A DNA stretch of 64,000 nt from Ciceribacter thiooxidans (GTDB taxonomy: Bacteria; Pseudomonadota; Alphaproteobacteria; Rhizobiales; Rhizobiaceae), in the NCBI RefSeq assembly GCF_014126615.1, contig NZ_CP059896.1, forward strand, positions 506,501-570,500. The letters run 5' to 3'. Below, in pieces: positions 1 to 9,024 of the stretch. Numbering within the stretch: the stretch's first letter is position 1; each line of letters begins with the position of its first letter. The notes under the pieces were generated by a model. That model saw only the letters and a list, made by a program, of their open reading frames with translations, had not been told where the DNA came from and ran no database searches. The position numbers and the translations under genes were made by a program.

Positions 1-76
1 CAGCGCGCGAAGCGCTTTGCAAATTGCCTTGCCTCGTCCTATCGTCCGGCATCAGTTTTCCAGCGCAGGACATGTC

Positions 77-867
77 ATGCTGATTTCGCTTTACCAGATG
101 CAGCCGGTTTCGGGGATGCCGCAGCCAACCTCGCCAAGATCGCCGAGGCCGCCGAAGCCGCATCCGGCATGGGGGCCGTGCTCCTGGTTGCGCCCGAGCT
201 CGCGCTGAGCGGCTACGGGCTGACGCCGGAGCGCTTTGCGGAAATCGCCGAGGAGCGCGACGGCGAAATCATCGGCGCGCTCTGCGACATCGCCGTCGAA
301 TTCGAGTTGGCGATTTGCGCCGGGTTTCCCGAGCGCGACGGATCTTTCGTTTACAATTCCGTTGTGCTGGCGCGGCCGGACGGAAGCTGCGAATTCTACC
401 GGAAAGGCCATCTTTACGGCGACGGTGAACGTGCCTCATTCACGCCCGGCGCGGACATGCCGCAGGTCTTCGATCTCTTCGGTATTCGTACTGGAATGCT
501 GATCTGCTACGACGTCGAGTTTCCGGAATATGTGCGCACGTTGGCATTGGCCGGCGCCGAACTGGTGCTGGTGCCGACGGCACTTCCGCGCGGCGAGATC
601 AGCCGTCGGGTCGCGGATATGGTGGTGCCGACCCGCGCCTTCGAGAACGGTGTGTTCCTGGTCTATGCCGATCTCTGCGGCGAGGAGGGCACGTTCACCT
701 ATGGCGGTCGCTCCGTGATCGTCGGCCCCGATGGTGACGAGCTTGCCCGTGCGGGTACGCACGAGGCGCTGTTGGTCGCAACACTCGATCCGGCCGCCTA
801 TGACGAATGCCGTCGCCAGAATCCGTATCTCACCGACAGGCGGCCGGACCTCTACCGTATCGGCTAG
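77..867 (+). pseudogene. nitrilase/carbon-nitrogen hydrolase family protein, frameshifted near its N-terminus
   Basis: This encodes a carbon-nitrogen hydrolase that would cleave a C-N bond of an amide or nitrile in the cytoplasm; the substrate cannot be told. The catalytic triad is complete: Glu in VAPELALSGY (codon 196-198), Lys in FYRKGHLYG (403-405) and Cys in LICYDVEFPE (505-507). The natural start is ATG 77, behind AGGA at 67-70, giving MLISLYQMQPVSG, a typical first strand. After codon 113-115 the frame is wrong, and the family continues in the +1-shifted frame as DAAANLAKIAEAAE. One base is therefore missing in the GGGG run at 112-115. The later ATG 169 lies inside the first beta-strand/helix unit and would give a 232-residue protein lacking it. 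The merged product is about 263 residues, normal for the family. Either the gene is broken or the sequence has an error. Confidence 0.8.
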
Positions 868-965
868 AATCGATCGACCGGCCGGGCGGGAGCCGGCCTT
901 GCGCGCCTACCGACGGGCGCCTACATGCGATCGGCCGGCCGTGCCGGCCATTCAAGGAGACCCGG

Positions 966-1679
966 ATGATCTTCGATGCTGCGCGCCTTGCCCTTCGCAA
1001 CCTTTTCGCCCCCGAAACCCGCGCGGTGTTCTGGAAGGTGCTCGGGCTGACGATTCTCGTCCTCGTGGGCCTGTGGCTTGCCCTTCGCGGCGCCTTCATC
1101 GCCTACGTCTTGCCGTGGTTCGATGCGCTCTTCCCGGGAATGCCGGATTGGGCGGGCTGGCTCACCTTCGTGCTTGGCGTGCTTGCCAGCATCGGCCTTG
1201 CGCTCGCGCTAGCGCTTCTGTTGTCCTCCGTGACGGCGATCATCGCCGGTCTCTTCCTGGACGACGTCGCGGAAGTGGTCGAACGGCGCGACTATCCGCA
1301 GGATACGCCCGGCTCGGCCATGCCGCTCGGCGAGGCGCTGGTCGCGTCGCTGAAATTCTTCGGCGTGGTCGTTTTCGGCAACCTGCTGGCGCTGGTGCTG
1401 CTGTTCGTACCAGGCGTCAACATCGCCGCCTTCTTCCTCGTCAACGGCTATCTGCTCGGACGTGAATTCTTCGAGTTCGCCGCCATGCGCTTCCGCAGTC
1501 CGAGCGAGGCGCGGGCGTTCCGCTCGCGCCACGGCGGGACGGTGTTCATGGGTGGGCTGGTGATCGCGGCCTTCCTGGCGGTGCCGATCCTCAACCTGCT
1601 GACGCCGCTTTTTGCCGCCGGCATGATGGTCCACCTGCATAAGCTGCTGAGCGCCCGCGATCCCCTTTTCCGGGCGTGA
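966..1679 (+). CDS. EI24 domain-containing membrane protein (CysZ-like)
   Basis: A 237-residue integral membrane protein of the EI24/CysZ group, in which CysZ of E. coli helps sulfate uptake. For this branch in rhizobia sulfate transport is only an inherited name. It has at least four hydrophobic segments, around residues 22-50, 60-92, 130-160 and 195-225, and ends in a short basic tail. ATG 966 is chosen because AAGGAGA at 954-960 sits directly in front; an open frame upstream has no ribosome site and low-complexity composition. It follows the nitrilase gene by 98 bases on the same strand and may be co-transcribed with it. Family assignment is good and function is uncertain. Confidence 0.75.
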   Translation: MIFDAARLALRNLFAPETRAVFWKVLGLTILVLVGLWLALRGAFIAYVLPWFDALFPGMPDWAGWLTFVLGVLASIGLALALALLLSSVTAIIAGLFLDDVAEVVERRDYPQDTPGSAMPLGEALVASLKFFGVVVFGNLLALVLLFVPGVNIAAFFLVNGYLLGREFFEFAAMRFRSPSEARAFRSRHGGTVFMGGLVIAAFLAVPILNLLTPLFAAGMMVHLHKLLSARDPLFRA

Positions 1680-1682
1680 TGG

Positions 1683-2108
1683 TCAGTTCGGCAGCGCGGT
1701 TTCCGCGTAGAGAGCTGCGTATTCGGCGCTCGGCGGAATCGGCTTGATGACGTCGATCAGAACGCCGTTCGGGTCAGCGGTGATGAAGTGACGCTGGCCG
1801 AAGTCCTCGTCACGCAGCGACCTGAGGATCGGCAGGCCGGCGTTCAGGCAGGCGTCATGGACGCGGTCTGGATCATCGACTTCGAAATTGAGAATGAGGC
1901 CGCCCACGGGCCTTCGGGCAGCGGCGGGCACCGTCTCGTGATCGGGTTTGAGGATCGCGAGCGTCACTCTCTCGTCCTCGCGTGACTGCAGGTGGATGTA
2001 CCAGTCGCTTTCGAAGAGCGGTTCGAAGGCGAAGTGGCGGCAATAGAAGTCCCGGGTTTCCGCCAGGCGTTCGCTCATGATGACGGGATAATAGCTGGTG
2101 CTGCGCAT
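1683..2108 (-). CDS. VOC (glyoxalase/bleomycin resistance) family protein
   Basis: A 141-residue single-unit vicinal oxygen chelate protein. It shows the paired beta-alpha-beta-beta-beta pattern, with [21 protein letters not shown] at the start and the late strand motif [19 protein letters not shown]. Such proteins bind a metal and act as dioxygenases, glyoxalases or antibiotic-binding proteins; the substrate is unknown. AAGGAAG precedes the ATG at 2108. It is divergent from the TetR gene, and the 80-base gap holds two palindromes, so it is the probable target of that regulator. It ends 3 bases from the EI24 gene, convergently. Confidence 0.8.
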   Translation of the reverse strand: MRSTSYYPVIMSERLAETRDFYCRHFAFEPLFESDWYIHLQSREDERVTLAILKPDHETVPAAARRPVGGLILNFEVDDPDRVHDACLNAGLPILRSLRDEDFGQRHFITADPNGVLIDVIKPIPPSAEYAALYAETALPN

Positions 2109-2132
2109 GCTTCACTTCCTTCCGGTCTTCAC

Positions 2133-2149
2133 ATACAATCTGCATGTAT
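2133..2149. promoter_or_regulatory. operator-like inverted repeat ATACA-N7-TGTAT
   Basis: An inverted repeat with 5-bp arms, ATACA and TGTAT, about a 7-base centre, lying 25 bases upstream of the VOC start. The same half-sites recur in the longer palindrome at 2158-2176, so the two are probably sites for the adjacent TetR protein. Confidence 0.55.
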
Positions 2150-2157
2150 CTGTAACA

Positions 2158-2176
2158 TACATACAGTTTGTATGTA
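2158..2176. promoter_or_regulatory. 19-bp perfect palindrome, probable TetR operator
   Basis: TACATACA-GTT-TGTATGTA is an inverted repeat with 8-bp perfect arms around a 3-base centre. It lies 12 bases before the TetR start and 49 bases before the divergent VOC start. This size and place are typical of an autorepressing TetR operator that also controls the divergent gene. Confidence 0.7.
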
Positions 2177-2188
2177 AATGAGGATTGC

Positions 2189-2776
2189 ATGCGTCGTTCG
2201 AACAAGGATCGCACCGAAGCCACACGGCAAACCCTGATGGACCACGCCCGTGAACTCTTCGTGGAGCGCGGCTACAACGAGACTGCGACACCCGACATCG
2301 TCGCGGCCGCCGGCGTGACGCGCGGCGCCCTCTATCACCATTTTGCGGACAAAAGAGACCTATTTCTCGCCGTCATCGACCGGGAGGCGGAGCGGGTGGC
2401 GGCCGATATCGCGGCGGCAACCGGTGAGGCTGCATCGGCACGCGATGCTCTCGTCCGCGGCATTACCGCGTACTTTGACGCGATGGCCGCACCGGGCCGG
2501 AGCCGGCTGCTGCTGCTCGACGGTCCGGCGATCATGGGACTGGAAAGCGGGCGCTCGACCGATCGCGACCACGCCGAGGCAAGCCTGCGTGACGGGCTCG
2601 AAGCCTATTTTCGCGAAACCGGTTCGGATCTCGCCGGGCTCGAGCCTCTGACCAGCATGCTCTCCGCCGCCTTCGACCGCGCGGTTCTGGCGATCGCAGC
2701 GGGAGAGAGCCGCGAGGCCTATGAGCAGGCGATCATCCGCCTGATCGAAGGGCTGGTTACTCAACTACCCCGATGA
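2189..2776 (+). CDS. TetR/AcrR family transcriptional regulator
   Basis: A 195-residue regulator with an N-terminal helix-turn-helix, in which VTRGALYHHFADKRDLF is the classic TetR recognition helix region, and a C-terminal ligand-binding domain. ATG 2189 has GAGGA just before it; an in-frame TTG at 2168 lies inside the operator and is rejected as start. It is divergent from the VOC gene and likely represses both through the palindromes at 2133-2176. Its last 20 bases overlap the 3' end of nth on the other strand. The ligand is unknown. Confidence 0.88.
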   Translation: MRRSNKDRTEATRQTLMDHARELFVERGYNETATPDIVAAAGVTRGALYHHFADKRDLFLAVIDREAERVAADIAAATGEAASARDALVRGITAYFDAMAAPGRSRLLLLDGPAIMGLESGRSTDRDHAEASLRDGLEAYFRETGSDLAGLEPLTSMLSAAFDRAVLAIAAGESREAYEQAIIRLIEGLVTQLPR

Positions 2777-3533
2777 CCTGCGGCGGCAGTTCGATGAGAG
2801 GAGCGGGCACGTCGCAGCTCTTTTCCGGCGACTTGCAGAGGTCGGCGATGATGCAGCGCTCGCATTCGGGCCGGCGCGCCTTGCAGACATAGCGGCCGTG
2901 CAGGATCAGCCAGTGATGGGCGTGGAAGAGGTATTCCGGCGGGATGACCCGCAGCAGCCTTTCCTCGACTTCGTCGGGGGTCTTTCCGGGCGCAAGCTTG
3001 ATCCGGTTGGCGATGCGGAAGATATGGGTGTCGACGGCGATGGTCGGGATGCCGAAAGCCATCGACATGACGACATTGGCGGTCTTGCGTCCGACGCCGG
3101 GCAAGGTCACCAGTTCCTCGCGCGTGCGCGGTACCTCACCGCCGAAATCCTCGATCAGCTTCCTCGAAAGGGCGATGACGTTCTTCGCCTTGTTGCGATA
3201 AAGCCCGATCGTCTTGATGTAGTCGCGCAGCCGCTCCTCACCGAGGTCGAGCATTTTTTGGGGCGTGTCGGCGACCTTGAACAGCGCCCGCGTCGCCTTG
3301 TTCACGCCGGCATCGGTTGCCTGGGCCGAGAGCGCGACAGCAACGACAAGGGTAAAGGCATTGACGTGTTCAAGCTCGCCCTTCGGTTCGGGACGCTGCA
3401 CCGAAAAGCGACGGAACATCTCCTGAAGCTCCGCCTTGGTATAGGCGGACCTCGGCGCGACCTTGCTTCGCGGACCGACCCGATTTGACTTTTGCGAAGT
3501 TTGGGTGCTGGATTTCTTCTTCGGATTAATCAT
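2757..3533 (-). CDS. nth: endonuclease III (DNA glycosylase/AP lyase)
   Basis: Base-excision repair enzyme that removes oxidised pyrimidines and nicks the abasic site. The 258-residue protein has the helix-hairpin-helix LPGVGRKTANVV with catalytic Lys150, catalytic Asp168 in VDTHIFR, and a 4Fe-4S ligand set Cys217-X6-Cys224-X2-Cys227-X5-Cys233. ATG 3533 is chosen; the basic N-terminal tail of about 30 residues is common in rhizobial Nth. The gene starts only 22 bases from the divergent DUF2244 start, so at least one promoter must lie inside the other gene. Its 3' end overlaps the TetR gene by 20 bases. Confidence 0.95.
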   Translation of the reverse strand: MINPKKKSSTQTSQKSNRVGPRSKVAPRSAYTKAELQEMFRRFSVQRPEPKGELEHVNAFTLVVAVALSAQATDAGVNKATRALFKVADTPQKMLDLGEERLRDYIKTIGLYRNKAKNVIALSRKLIEDFGGEVPRTREELVTLPGVGRKTANVVMSMAFGIPTIAVDTHIFRIANRIKLAPGKTPDEVEERLLRVIPPEYLFHAHHWLILHGRYVCKARRPECERCIIADLCKSPEKSCDVPAPLIELPPQVIGVVE

Positions 3534-3555
3534 TGTCAATCTATAGTCGGGCGCC

Positions 3556-4050
3556 ATGACGGAAGGCAATGTGGGCATGACGGAACCAGCGATTTTCGCG
3601 GCGGAACTGACGCCGTATCGTTCTCTCGGGCGGAAGGGCTTTCGTGTCCTTCTGGTGCTGACCGGTGTCGTCTGTGCGGTTCACGCCGTGTTTTTCATCG
3701 TCTCCGGCGCCTGGCCCATCGGTTTCTTCTTCGGCCTCGATTTCCTGCTTCTCTACGGTGCATTCCTGCTCAACTATCGCTCGGGGCGGGCTCGCGAGGA
3801 GGTCGTCGTCTCTCGCACGGCGCTCGCGATCCGGAAGTTCACGCCGTCGGGCCGCATGACCGAGCACCGCTTCAATCCGTCTTGGGCGCGCTTCTTCGTC
3901 CGCCGGCACAGCGAGATCGGCATTGTCTCGATGCAGGTTGCGGGAGAAGGCAGGCGAACCGACATCGGCTCGTTCCTCAACCCGGAGGACCGGGAGAGCT
4001 TCGCCAAGGCGTTCAATGCGGCGCTGGCAACAGTCAAGCAGAGGCTTTGA
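3556..4050 (+). CDS. DUF2244 domain-containing membrane protein
   Basis: A 164-residue inner-membrane protein of the alphaproteobacterial DUF2244 family, with two adjacent hydrophobic segments (about residues 29-50 and 52-72). These are followed by a cytoplasmic domain carrying the family pattern FNPSWARFFVRR and a late IGSFLNPEDRESFAKAF segment. No biochemical role is established. ATG 3556 and ATG 3577 are both possible; GGAAGG at about 3561 would serve the second. It is divergent from nth and 69 bases upstream of the Ada-like gene. Confidence 0.8.
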   Translation: MTEGNVGMTEPAIFAAELTPYRSLGRKGFRVLLVLTGVVCAVHAVFFIVSGAWPIGFFFGLDFLLLYGAFLLNYRSGRAREEVVVSRTALAIRKFTPSGRMTEHRFNPSWARFFVRRHSEIGIVSMQVAGEGRRTDIGSFLNPEDRESFAKAFNAALATVKQRL

Positions 4051-4119
4051 CGGGTTGAGCAAGAAACGGGTGGTTCGCGCCGGTCCGATATGGTGATGTC
4101 ATCCGAAAAGGAGTCCGCC

Positions 4120-5022
4120 ATGACCATTGCACAGTTGATTTCCCGATCTGCCGGTGATCTTGCGCCTGTCGATGTCACGCCCGAGAACGGTGACTATGAG
4201 ACGGTACGCCGGGTCATCGAGATGCTGACGCTCGACTATCGCGACCAGCCGTCGCTGGAGACGATCGCCGCGCGGCTCAATCAGTCACCGACGCAGTTGC
4301 AGAAGACCTTCAGCCGCTGGGCGGGGCTTTCGCCAAAGGCCTTCCTGCAGGCTGTTACCCTCGACCACGCCAAGCGCCTGTTGCGCGAGGAAGAGATGCC
4401 GATCCTCGAAACCTCGTTCGAGCTCGGGCTTTCCGGTCCCGGACGGCTGCACGACCTCTTCGTCACACACGAGGCGATGTCGCCCGGCGAGTGGAAACAG
4501 AAAGGCGAGGGGTTGACGATCCGCTACGGCTTTCACCCCTCACCCTTCGGGCTGGCACTGGTGATGGCGACGGACAGAGGTCTTTCCGGCCTCGCCTTTG
4601 CCGAGCGCGGCAACGAAGCCGCCTGTTTCGAGGACATGGCGTCGCGCTGGCCGAATGCGCGCTATGTGGCCGACCAGGCGGCGACGGCGCCCTATGCCGC
4701 ACGGATCTTTGATCCGGACCGCTGGAGCGACGAGCAGCCGCTGAGGGTGGTGCTGATCGGCTCGGATTTCCAGCTCCGCGTCTGGCAGAGCCTGTTGCGC
4801 ATCCCGCTCGGCAAGGCCGTGACCTATTCCGACATCGCCCGCGACATCGGCCAGCCGGCGGCGAGCCGCGCCGTCGGAGCGGCGGTCGGCCGCAATCCGA
4901 TCTCCTTCGTGGTACCCTGCCATCGCGCACTCGGAAAGGGCGGCGCGCTCACCGGCTACCATTGGGGACTGACGCGCAAGCGGGCCATGCTTGGCTGGGA
5001 GGCCGGTCAGCTGAGCGGGTGA
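4120..5022 (+). CDS. Ada-like bifunctional AraC-HTH / O6-methylguanine-DNA methyltransferase
   Basis: A 300-residue two-domain protein. Residues about 25-125 form an AraC-type helix-turn-helix ([19 protein letters not shown] and [18 protein letters not shown]). The rest is the alkyltransferase with acceptor Cys267 in VVPCHRAL. It repairs O6-alkylguanine by suicidal transfer to that cysteine. It lacks the N-terminal zinc/phosphotriester domain of E. coli Ada, so it cannot sense methylphosphotriesters by that route; the shorter layout is common in rhizobia. AAAAGGAG at 4107-4113 supports ATG 4120. Confidence 0.9.
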   Translation: MTIAQLISRSAGDLAPVDVTPENGDYETVRRVIEMLTLDYRDQPSLETIAARLNQSPTQLQKTFSRWAGLSPKAFLQAVTLDHAKRLLREEEMPILETSFELGLSGPGRLHDLFVTHEAMSPGEWKQKGEGLTIRYGFHPSPFGLALVMATDRGLSGLAFAERGNEAACFEDMASRWPNARYVADQAATAPYAARIFDPDRWSDEQPLRVVLIGSDFQLRVWQSLLRIPLGKAVTYSDIARDIGQPAASRAVGAAVGRNPISFVVPCHRALGKGGALTGYHWGLTRKRAMLGWEAGQLSG

Positions 5023-5074
5023 GGCCGGCGGAAATCCAATCCGTAAATCGATTGAAATCGTGACCACCCCGTTC

Positions 5075-5103
5075 TTGACTTTGCCATCTTCGGCTGGTGA
5101 TAG
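5075..5103 (+). promoter_or_regulatory. sigma-70-like promoter for transaldolase
   Basis: TTGACT (5075-5080), a 17-base spacer and TGATAG (5098-5103) form a good vegetative promoter match 44 bases before the transaldolase start. Confidence 0.55.
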
Positions 5104-5146
5104 TCGGGCACATTTCCGGAAGCCGGATAGAACAGGGAATAGGATC

Positions 5147-6103
5147 ATGACTTCCAAACTCGAGCAGCTTCGTTCCATGACCACTGTCGTCGCCGACACC
5201 GGCGACATCGAGGCTGTGGCCCGCCTGAAACCGGTGGACTGCACGACCAACCCGACCATCGTCCTGAAGGCGCTCGGCACCCACATGTTCGACGATACCT
5301 TCAAGGAGGCGATCGCCTGGGGCAAGTCGAAGAGCGGTTCCAGCGAAGCCGCGGCCGCGGCCGTGGCGGATAGATTGGCCGTCGCCGTCGGTGCTGCGCT
5401 TGCGAAGATCGTGCCCGGCCGCGTCTCCACCGAGGTCGACGCCGATCTTTCCTTCGACATGCAGGGTTCGATCGCCAAGGCGCACGAGATCATCTCCGGC
5501 TACAAGGAGCGCGGAATCGAGCGCGAGCGCGTGCTGATCAAGCTCGCTTCCACCTGGGAAGGTATCCGCGCGGCGGAAGTCCTGCAGAGCGAAGGCATCG
5601 ACTGCAACCTGACCCTGCTCTTCTCCAAGGCCCAGGCGATCGCCTGCGCCGAGGCCAATGCCTTCCTCATCTCACCCTTCGTCGGCCGTATCCTCGACTG
5701 GTACAAGAAGTCGACCGGCGACAGCTACACCGCCGAGACCGATCCGGGCGTTCTCTCGGTCCGCTCGATCTACAATTACTATAAGGCGAACGGCATCAAG
5801 ACGGTGGTCATGGGCGCCTCCTTCCGCAATGCAGGCGAAATCGAGGCGCTCGCCGGCTGCGACCGGCTGACGATCGCGCCCGCACTGCTCGACGAGCTCG
5901 ACGCCGACAAGGGGACGCTCGAGCGTAAGCTCGCTCCCGAGGCGACCGTTCCGGAGCCGCGGATCTCGCTCGACGAGAAGGCCTTCCGCTGGATGTTGAA
6001 CGAGGATGCCATGGCAACCGAAAAGCTCGCCGAGGGCATCCGCAGCTTCTACAAGGATCTCGTCGCCCTGCGCGAGAAGGTCGCCAAGGCGCTCGCAGAA
6101 TAA
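5147..6103 (+). CDS. tal: transaldolase
   Basis: Pentose-phosphate enzyme moving a dihydroxyacetone unit between sedoheptulose-7-P and glyceraldehyde-3-P. The 318-residue protein is of the classical TalB length, with [13 protein letters not shown] near residue 31 and the Schiff-base Lys132 in [11 protein letters not shown], the same number as in E. coli TalB. ATG 5147 is preceded by AGGA; an upstream in-frame start at 5060 overlaps the promoter and is rejected. A strong terminator follows, so it is a single-gene unit. Confidence 0.95.
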   Translation: MTSKLEQLRSMTTVVADTGDIEAVARLKPVDCTTNPTIVLKALGTHMFDDTFKEAIAWGKSKSGSSEAAAAAVADRLAVAVGAALAKIVPGRVSTEVDADLSFDMQGSIAKAHEIISGYKERGIERERVLIKLASTWEGIRAAEVLQSEGIDCNLTLLFSKAQAIACAEANAFLISPFVGRILDWYKKSTGDSYTAETDPGVLSVRSIYNYYKANGIKTVVMGASFRNAGEIEALAGCDRLTIAPALLDELDADKGTLERKLAPEATVPEPRISLDEKAFRWMLNEDAMATEKLAEGIRSFYKDLVALREKVAKALAE

Positions 6104-6130
6104 GACGGCAATCCTGCCGGACAAATGCAA

Positions 6131-6158
6131 GGCGCTCCGGAAACGGAGCGCCTTTTTT
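6131..6158 (+). terminator. Rho-independent terminator of transaldolase
   Basis: Perfect 9-bp stem GGCGCTCCG / CGGAGCGCC with a GAAA tetraloop followed by six T, 28 bases after the stop codon. It also faces the convergent SH3 gene. Confidence 0.92.
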
Positions 6159-6166
6159 GTAGAGCG

Positions 6167-6874
6167 TCAGTCGTCGCCCATCACCACCGCATCGGGGACG
6201 TAATAGGTCTCGGTTCCATCCACCGTGACGACGGCGTCGCCGCCCTGCTTACGGCTGCGGATGTCGGCCCCCTCGCTGCCGGTGAAGCGACCGGCGCGAT
6301 AGTCGAGGCGGCGGCGCGAACCGTCGGGTGCGGTGATCTCGATCGTCGCCATGGGGCCGTTGCGGACGATGCCGTAATCGCAGGAGGCGAAGCCGTCGAA
6401 ACCCGGTAGTCGGCACCGAAGCCGGCCCGTGGCGTCGTAGGGGTGGCCCGGCAGCAGATAGCCGTCGTCCGGATAGGGCGGCGGGTTTGAGCCCCAGTCC
6501 TCGGCGAGGAAGCGGCCGTTCACCCAGCCGCTCACGCGCGGCCGGTCCGTGGTGGCGATGCGGCACCAGTAGCCGGTCTCCTGTTCGAGGCAGCCGAGGT
6601 TCTTGACCGGCATGCCCTCCGCCAACTCGGCGATCACCCGAAAATTCATGCCGGCGCCGGAGCGGATCGCGAGGAGGCCGCCCGGCGGCAGGCCGTAGAC
6701 GTGCCAGACATAGGGATCGTCCGGATCGTTGTAGCCGGGCTGCTGCACCGGAACTATGAGCGGGTCGTGACCACCGGGCGGCAGCGGGCGGGTGACGGAC
6801 GCATCTCCGGCGACCGTGGGCGGTGGCAGGAGAAGGCAGATGGCTGTGGCCAGGGCAGGGATGATGCGGCGCAT
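6167..6874 (-). CDS. exported SH3-domain (SH3b-like) protein
   Basis: A 235-residue secreted protein with a signal peptide (MRRIIPALATAICLLLPPP, cut probably after TVAGD). A bacterial SH3-like domain follows at about residues 65-135, with the typical GLLAIRSGAGMNFRVIAELAEGMPV and WCRIATTDRPRVSGWVNGRFL. The C-terminal half (RCRLPGFDGFASCDYGIVRNGPMATIEI) carries two cysteines likely to pair in the periplasm. Such proteins usually bind cell-wall material. ATG 6874 is preferred over an upstream ATG at 6949 because only it begins a signal peptide. Confidence 0.75.
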   Translation of the reverse strand: MRRIIPALATAICLLLPPPTVAGDASVTRPLPPGGHDPLIVPVQQPGYNDPDDPYVWHVYGLPPGGLLAIRSGAGMNFRVIAELAEGMPVKNLGCLEQETGYWCRIATTDRPRVSGWVNGRFLAEDWGSNPPPYPDDGYLLPGHPYDATGRLRCRLPGFDGFASCDYGIVRNGPMATIEITAPDGSRRRLDYRAGRFTGSEGADIRSRKQGGDAVVTVDGTETYYVPDAVVMGDD

Positions 6875-7012
6875 ACATGGTCTCCGTGGTTTGGCTGACA
6901 ATAGTATGAGCCGGATCGCCGTGCCATCGGATTGCGCAGTTGCGTGCAAGTCCGCGGCCGCACCGGAATGGCTATGGCACTTTGCCGCTTGCGCGAGGCC
7001 GGACTGCCGTAC

Positions 7013-7330
7013 CTAACGCTCCAGCGTGTAAACGACTTCGTAAAGCCCCGGGTTGGCTTGCCCGAGCTGCTTGTTGCGTTCGAGAAAGCCCTCTAGGCGC
7101 AAGCGGTTGATGATGCGCTGCGACGCCTCGAGGCTCTCGCTCTGCGCGTAGTTGACGACGCGAGTGCCGTCGAGACTGCGATGGATGCTCGCGGACGTCC
7201 ATCCGGGAATTCGGCTGGCGAACTCGGCAGATTCCGTCAGCAGGTCGATCAGCGGCTGCTGTCCGCCATCGGGTACGGTAAAGACGTTGATCTGGGTGAT
7301 AATGCCTGAATTGGCGCGAATGATGGGCAT
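7013..7330 (-). CDS. antibiotic biosynthesis monooxygenase (ABM) domain protein
   Basis: A 105-residue ferredoxin-fold ABM protein. GIITQINVFTVPDGGQQPLIDLL is the first strand and helix, and the protein has the family pattern of small cofactor-free monooxygenases or heme-degrading relatives. The substrate is unknown. ATG 7330 has GAGGA seven bases before it; an in-frame ATG at 7357 has none. It stands alone between the SH3 gene and the polyamine block. Confidence 0.75.
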   Translation of the reverse strand: MPIIRANSGIITQINVFTVPDGGQQPLIDLLTESAEFASRIPGWTSASIHRSLDGTRVVNYAQSESLEASQRIINRLRLEGFLERNKQLGQANPGLYEVVYTLER

Positions 7331-7530
7331 TGGCTTGTCCTCGACATTTGAGGCCATGCCCTACGGGAGCCGAGGCGTGCGCATATGCGTCACGACAAGC
7401 CTCCCGGCTGGCATGGCCGGTTGCTTGTCGCGGGTTCGCCTGATGGCGACACGGAGCTTCCCATGAGGAGAAGTGGCCGGGGTTACCTCTGCCGGCCAAC
7501 GTCCTTTTCGACGAGGCGATCATGCCTGCC

Positions 7531-7571
7531 GGTGCAGGGGGCGTCAAGCTTCGCCCGACGCCCCCTGCACC
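7531..7571 (-). terminator. strong hairpin directly after the aldehyde dehydrogenase gene
   Basis: A perfect 15-bp stem (GGTGCAGGGGGCGTC at 7531-7545, its complement at 7557-7571) with an 11-base loop, abutting the stop codon of the dehydrogenase. There is no T-run, so it may protect the 3' end or act with Rho rather than as an intrinsic terminator. Confidence 0.6.
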
Positions 7572-8996
7572 TCAGTGCGCGATCATCACGTGGCGGACGG
7601 CGGTGTAGTCTTCGAGCGCGTAGACCGACATGTCCTTGCCGTAGCCGGACTGCTTCAGGCCGCCATGGGGCATCTCGTTGCAGAGCATGAAGTGGGTGTT
7701 GATCCAGGTGCAGCCGTAGCGGAGCCGTGCTGCAGTCTTCATGGCGCGCGAAATGTCCTTCGTCCACACGGAGGAGGCAAGGCCGTAATCGCTGTCGTTC
7801 GCCCAGGCGATCGCGTCGTCGGTCTCCGAGAAACGCGTGACCGAGACAACGGGTCCGAAGACCTCGCGGCGGACGATCTCGTCGTCCTGCAGCGCACCGG
7901 CGACGACCGTCGGCGTATAGAAGAAGCCCTTTTCGCCCGCGACCTTGCCGCCGGTGACGATCTCCATGTGCTTGTGCTCGGACGCACGGGTGACGAAGCT
8001 TTCGACGCGATCACGCTGGCGCTTCGAGATCAGCGGCCCGATCTCGTTCTCGGTGTCGTCGGCCTGGTTGAACTTCAGCGTCGAGACGGCGGAGGCGAGG
8101 TCGGCGACGAAGCGGTCGTAGACCTTGTCGCTCGCATAGATGCGGCAGGCGGCGGTGCAGTCCTGTCCGGCATTGTAGAAGCCGAAGGTGCGGATGCCAG
8201 CGACGACGGCCTCGAGGTCGGCGTCGTCATAGACGATGACCGGAGCCTTGCCGCCGAGTTCGAGGTGGGTGCGTTTCACCGTCTTCGCTGCAGCCGCCAG
8301 CACCTTCTTGCCGGTTGCGATATCGCCGGTGATCGACACCATGCCGATCTTCGGATTGTTGATCAGCGCGTTGCCGACGCTTTCGCCACGGCCGAGCACA
8401 ACGTTGACCACGCCCTCCGGCAGGATCTCGGCGAGCAGCTTCGCCATCTTCAGCGCGGTCAGCGGCGTCTGTTCCGACGGCTTGAAGACCACGGTGTTGC
8501 CGCCCGCGATCGCCGGCGCCAGCTTCCAGGCCATCATCATCAGAGGGTAGTTCCAGGGCGCGATCGAGCCGACGACGCCGATCGGATCGCGGCGGACCAT
8601 CGAGGTGTGGCCGGGCAGGTATTCTCCGGCGACGGGCGCATGCAGTGAGCGGATGGCGCCTGCGAAGAAGCGCCAGCAGTCGACGATCGCCGGAATTTCA
8701 TCGTTGATCACGGAATTGATCGGCTTACCGCAATTCAAGGATTCCAGTGCCGCGAAACCGGACGCATCCTTCTCGATGGCGTCTGCGATCGCGAGCAGGT
8801 AGGCGGCACGCTGCGACGGCGTCGTCGCCGACCAGCTGTCGAATGCCTTTTCCGCGGCGTCGACGGCGGCGTCGACCTGTGCGAGTGAAGCCTCGGGAAG
8901 CTCCAGAATGGTCTCGCCGGTCTTCGGATTGAGGATTTTCTCCTCGATCTCCGTGCCCTTTTCGAAGCGGCCGTCGATCAGCATCTGGGTGTCCAT
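7572..8996 (-). CDS. patD: gamma-aminobutyraldehyde dehydrogenase
   Basis: NAD-dependent aldehyde dehydrogenase that would oxidise 4-aminobutanal, from putrescine, to GABA. The 474-residue protein has the NAD-fold motif [10 protein letters not shown], active-site Glu246 in [10 protein letters not shown] and nucleophile Cys280 in [11 protein letters not shown]. Many aldehyde dehydrogenases look alike; the putrescine assignment rests on the sequence type and its place 28 bases after a PotABCD-like importer. ATG 8996 has GAGGGAG before it. It is the last gene of that operon. Confidence 0.82.
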   Translation of the reverse strand: MDTQMLIDGRFEKGTEIEEKILNPKTGETILELPEASLAQVDAAVDAAEKAFDSWSATTPSQRAAYLLAIADAIEKDASGFAALESLNCGKPINSVINDEIPAIVDCWRFFAGAIRSLHAPVAGEYLPGHTSMVRRDPIGVVGSIAPWNYPLMMMAWKLAPAIAGGNTVVFKPSEQTPLTALKMAKLLAEILPEGVVNVVLGRGESVGNALINNPKIGMVSITGDIATGKKVLAAAAKTVKRTHLELGGKAPVIVYDDADLEAVVAGIRTFGFYNAGQDCTAACRIYASDKVYDRFVADLASAVSTLKFNQADDTENEIGPLISKRQRDRVESFVTRASEHKHMEIVTGGKVAGEKGFFYTPTVVAGALQDDEIVRREVFGPVVSVTRFSETDDAIAWANDSDYGLASSVWTKDISRAMKTAARLRYGCTWINTHFMLCNEMPHGGLKQSGYGKDMSVYALEDYTAVRHVMIAH

Positions 8997-9024
8997 GTCG
9001 TTCTCCCTCATCTGGTTTGTCGGG

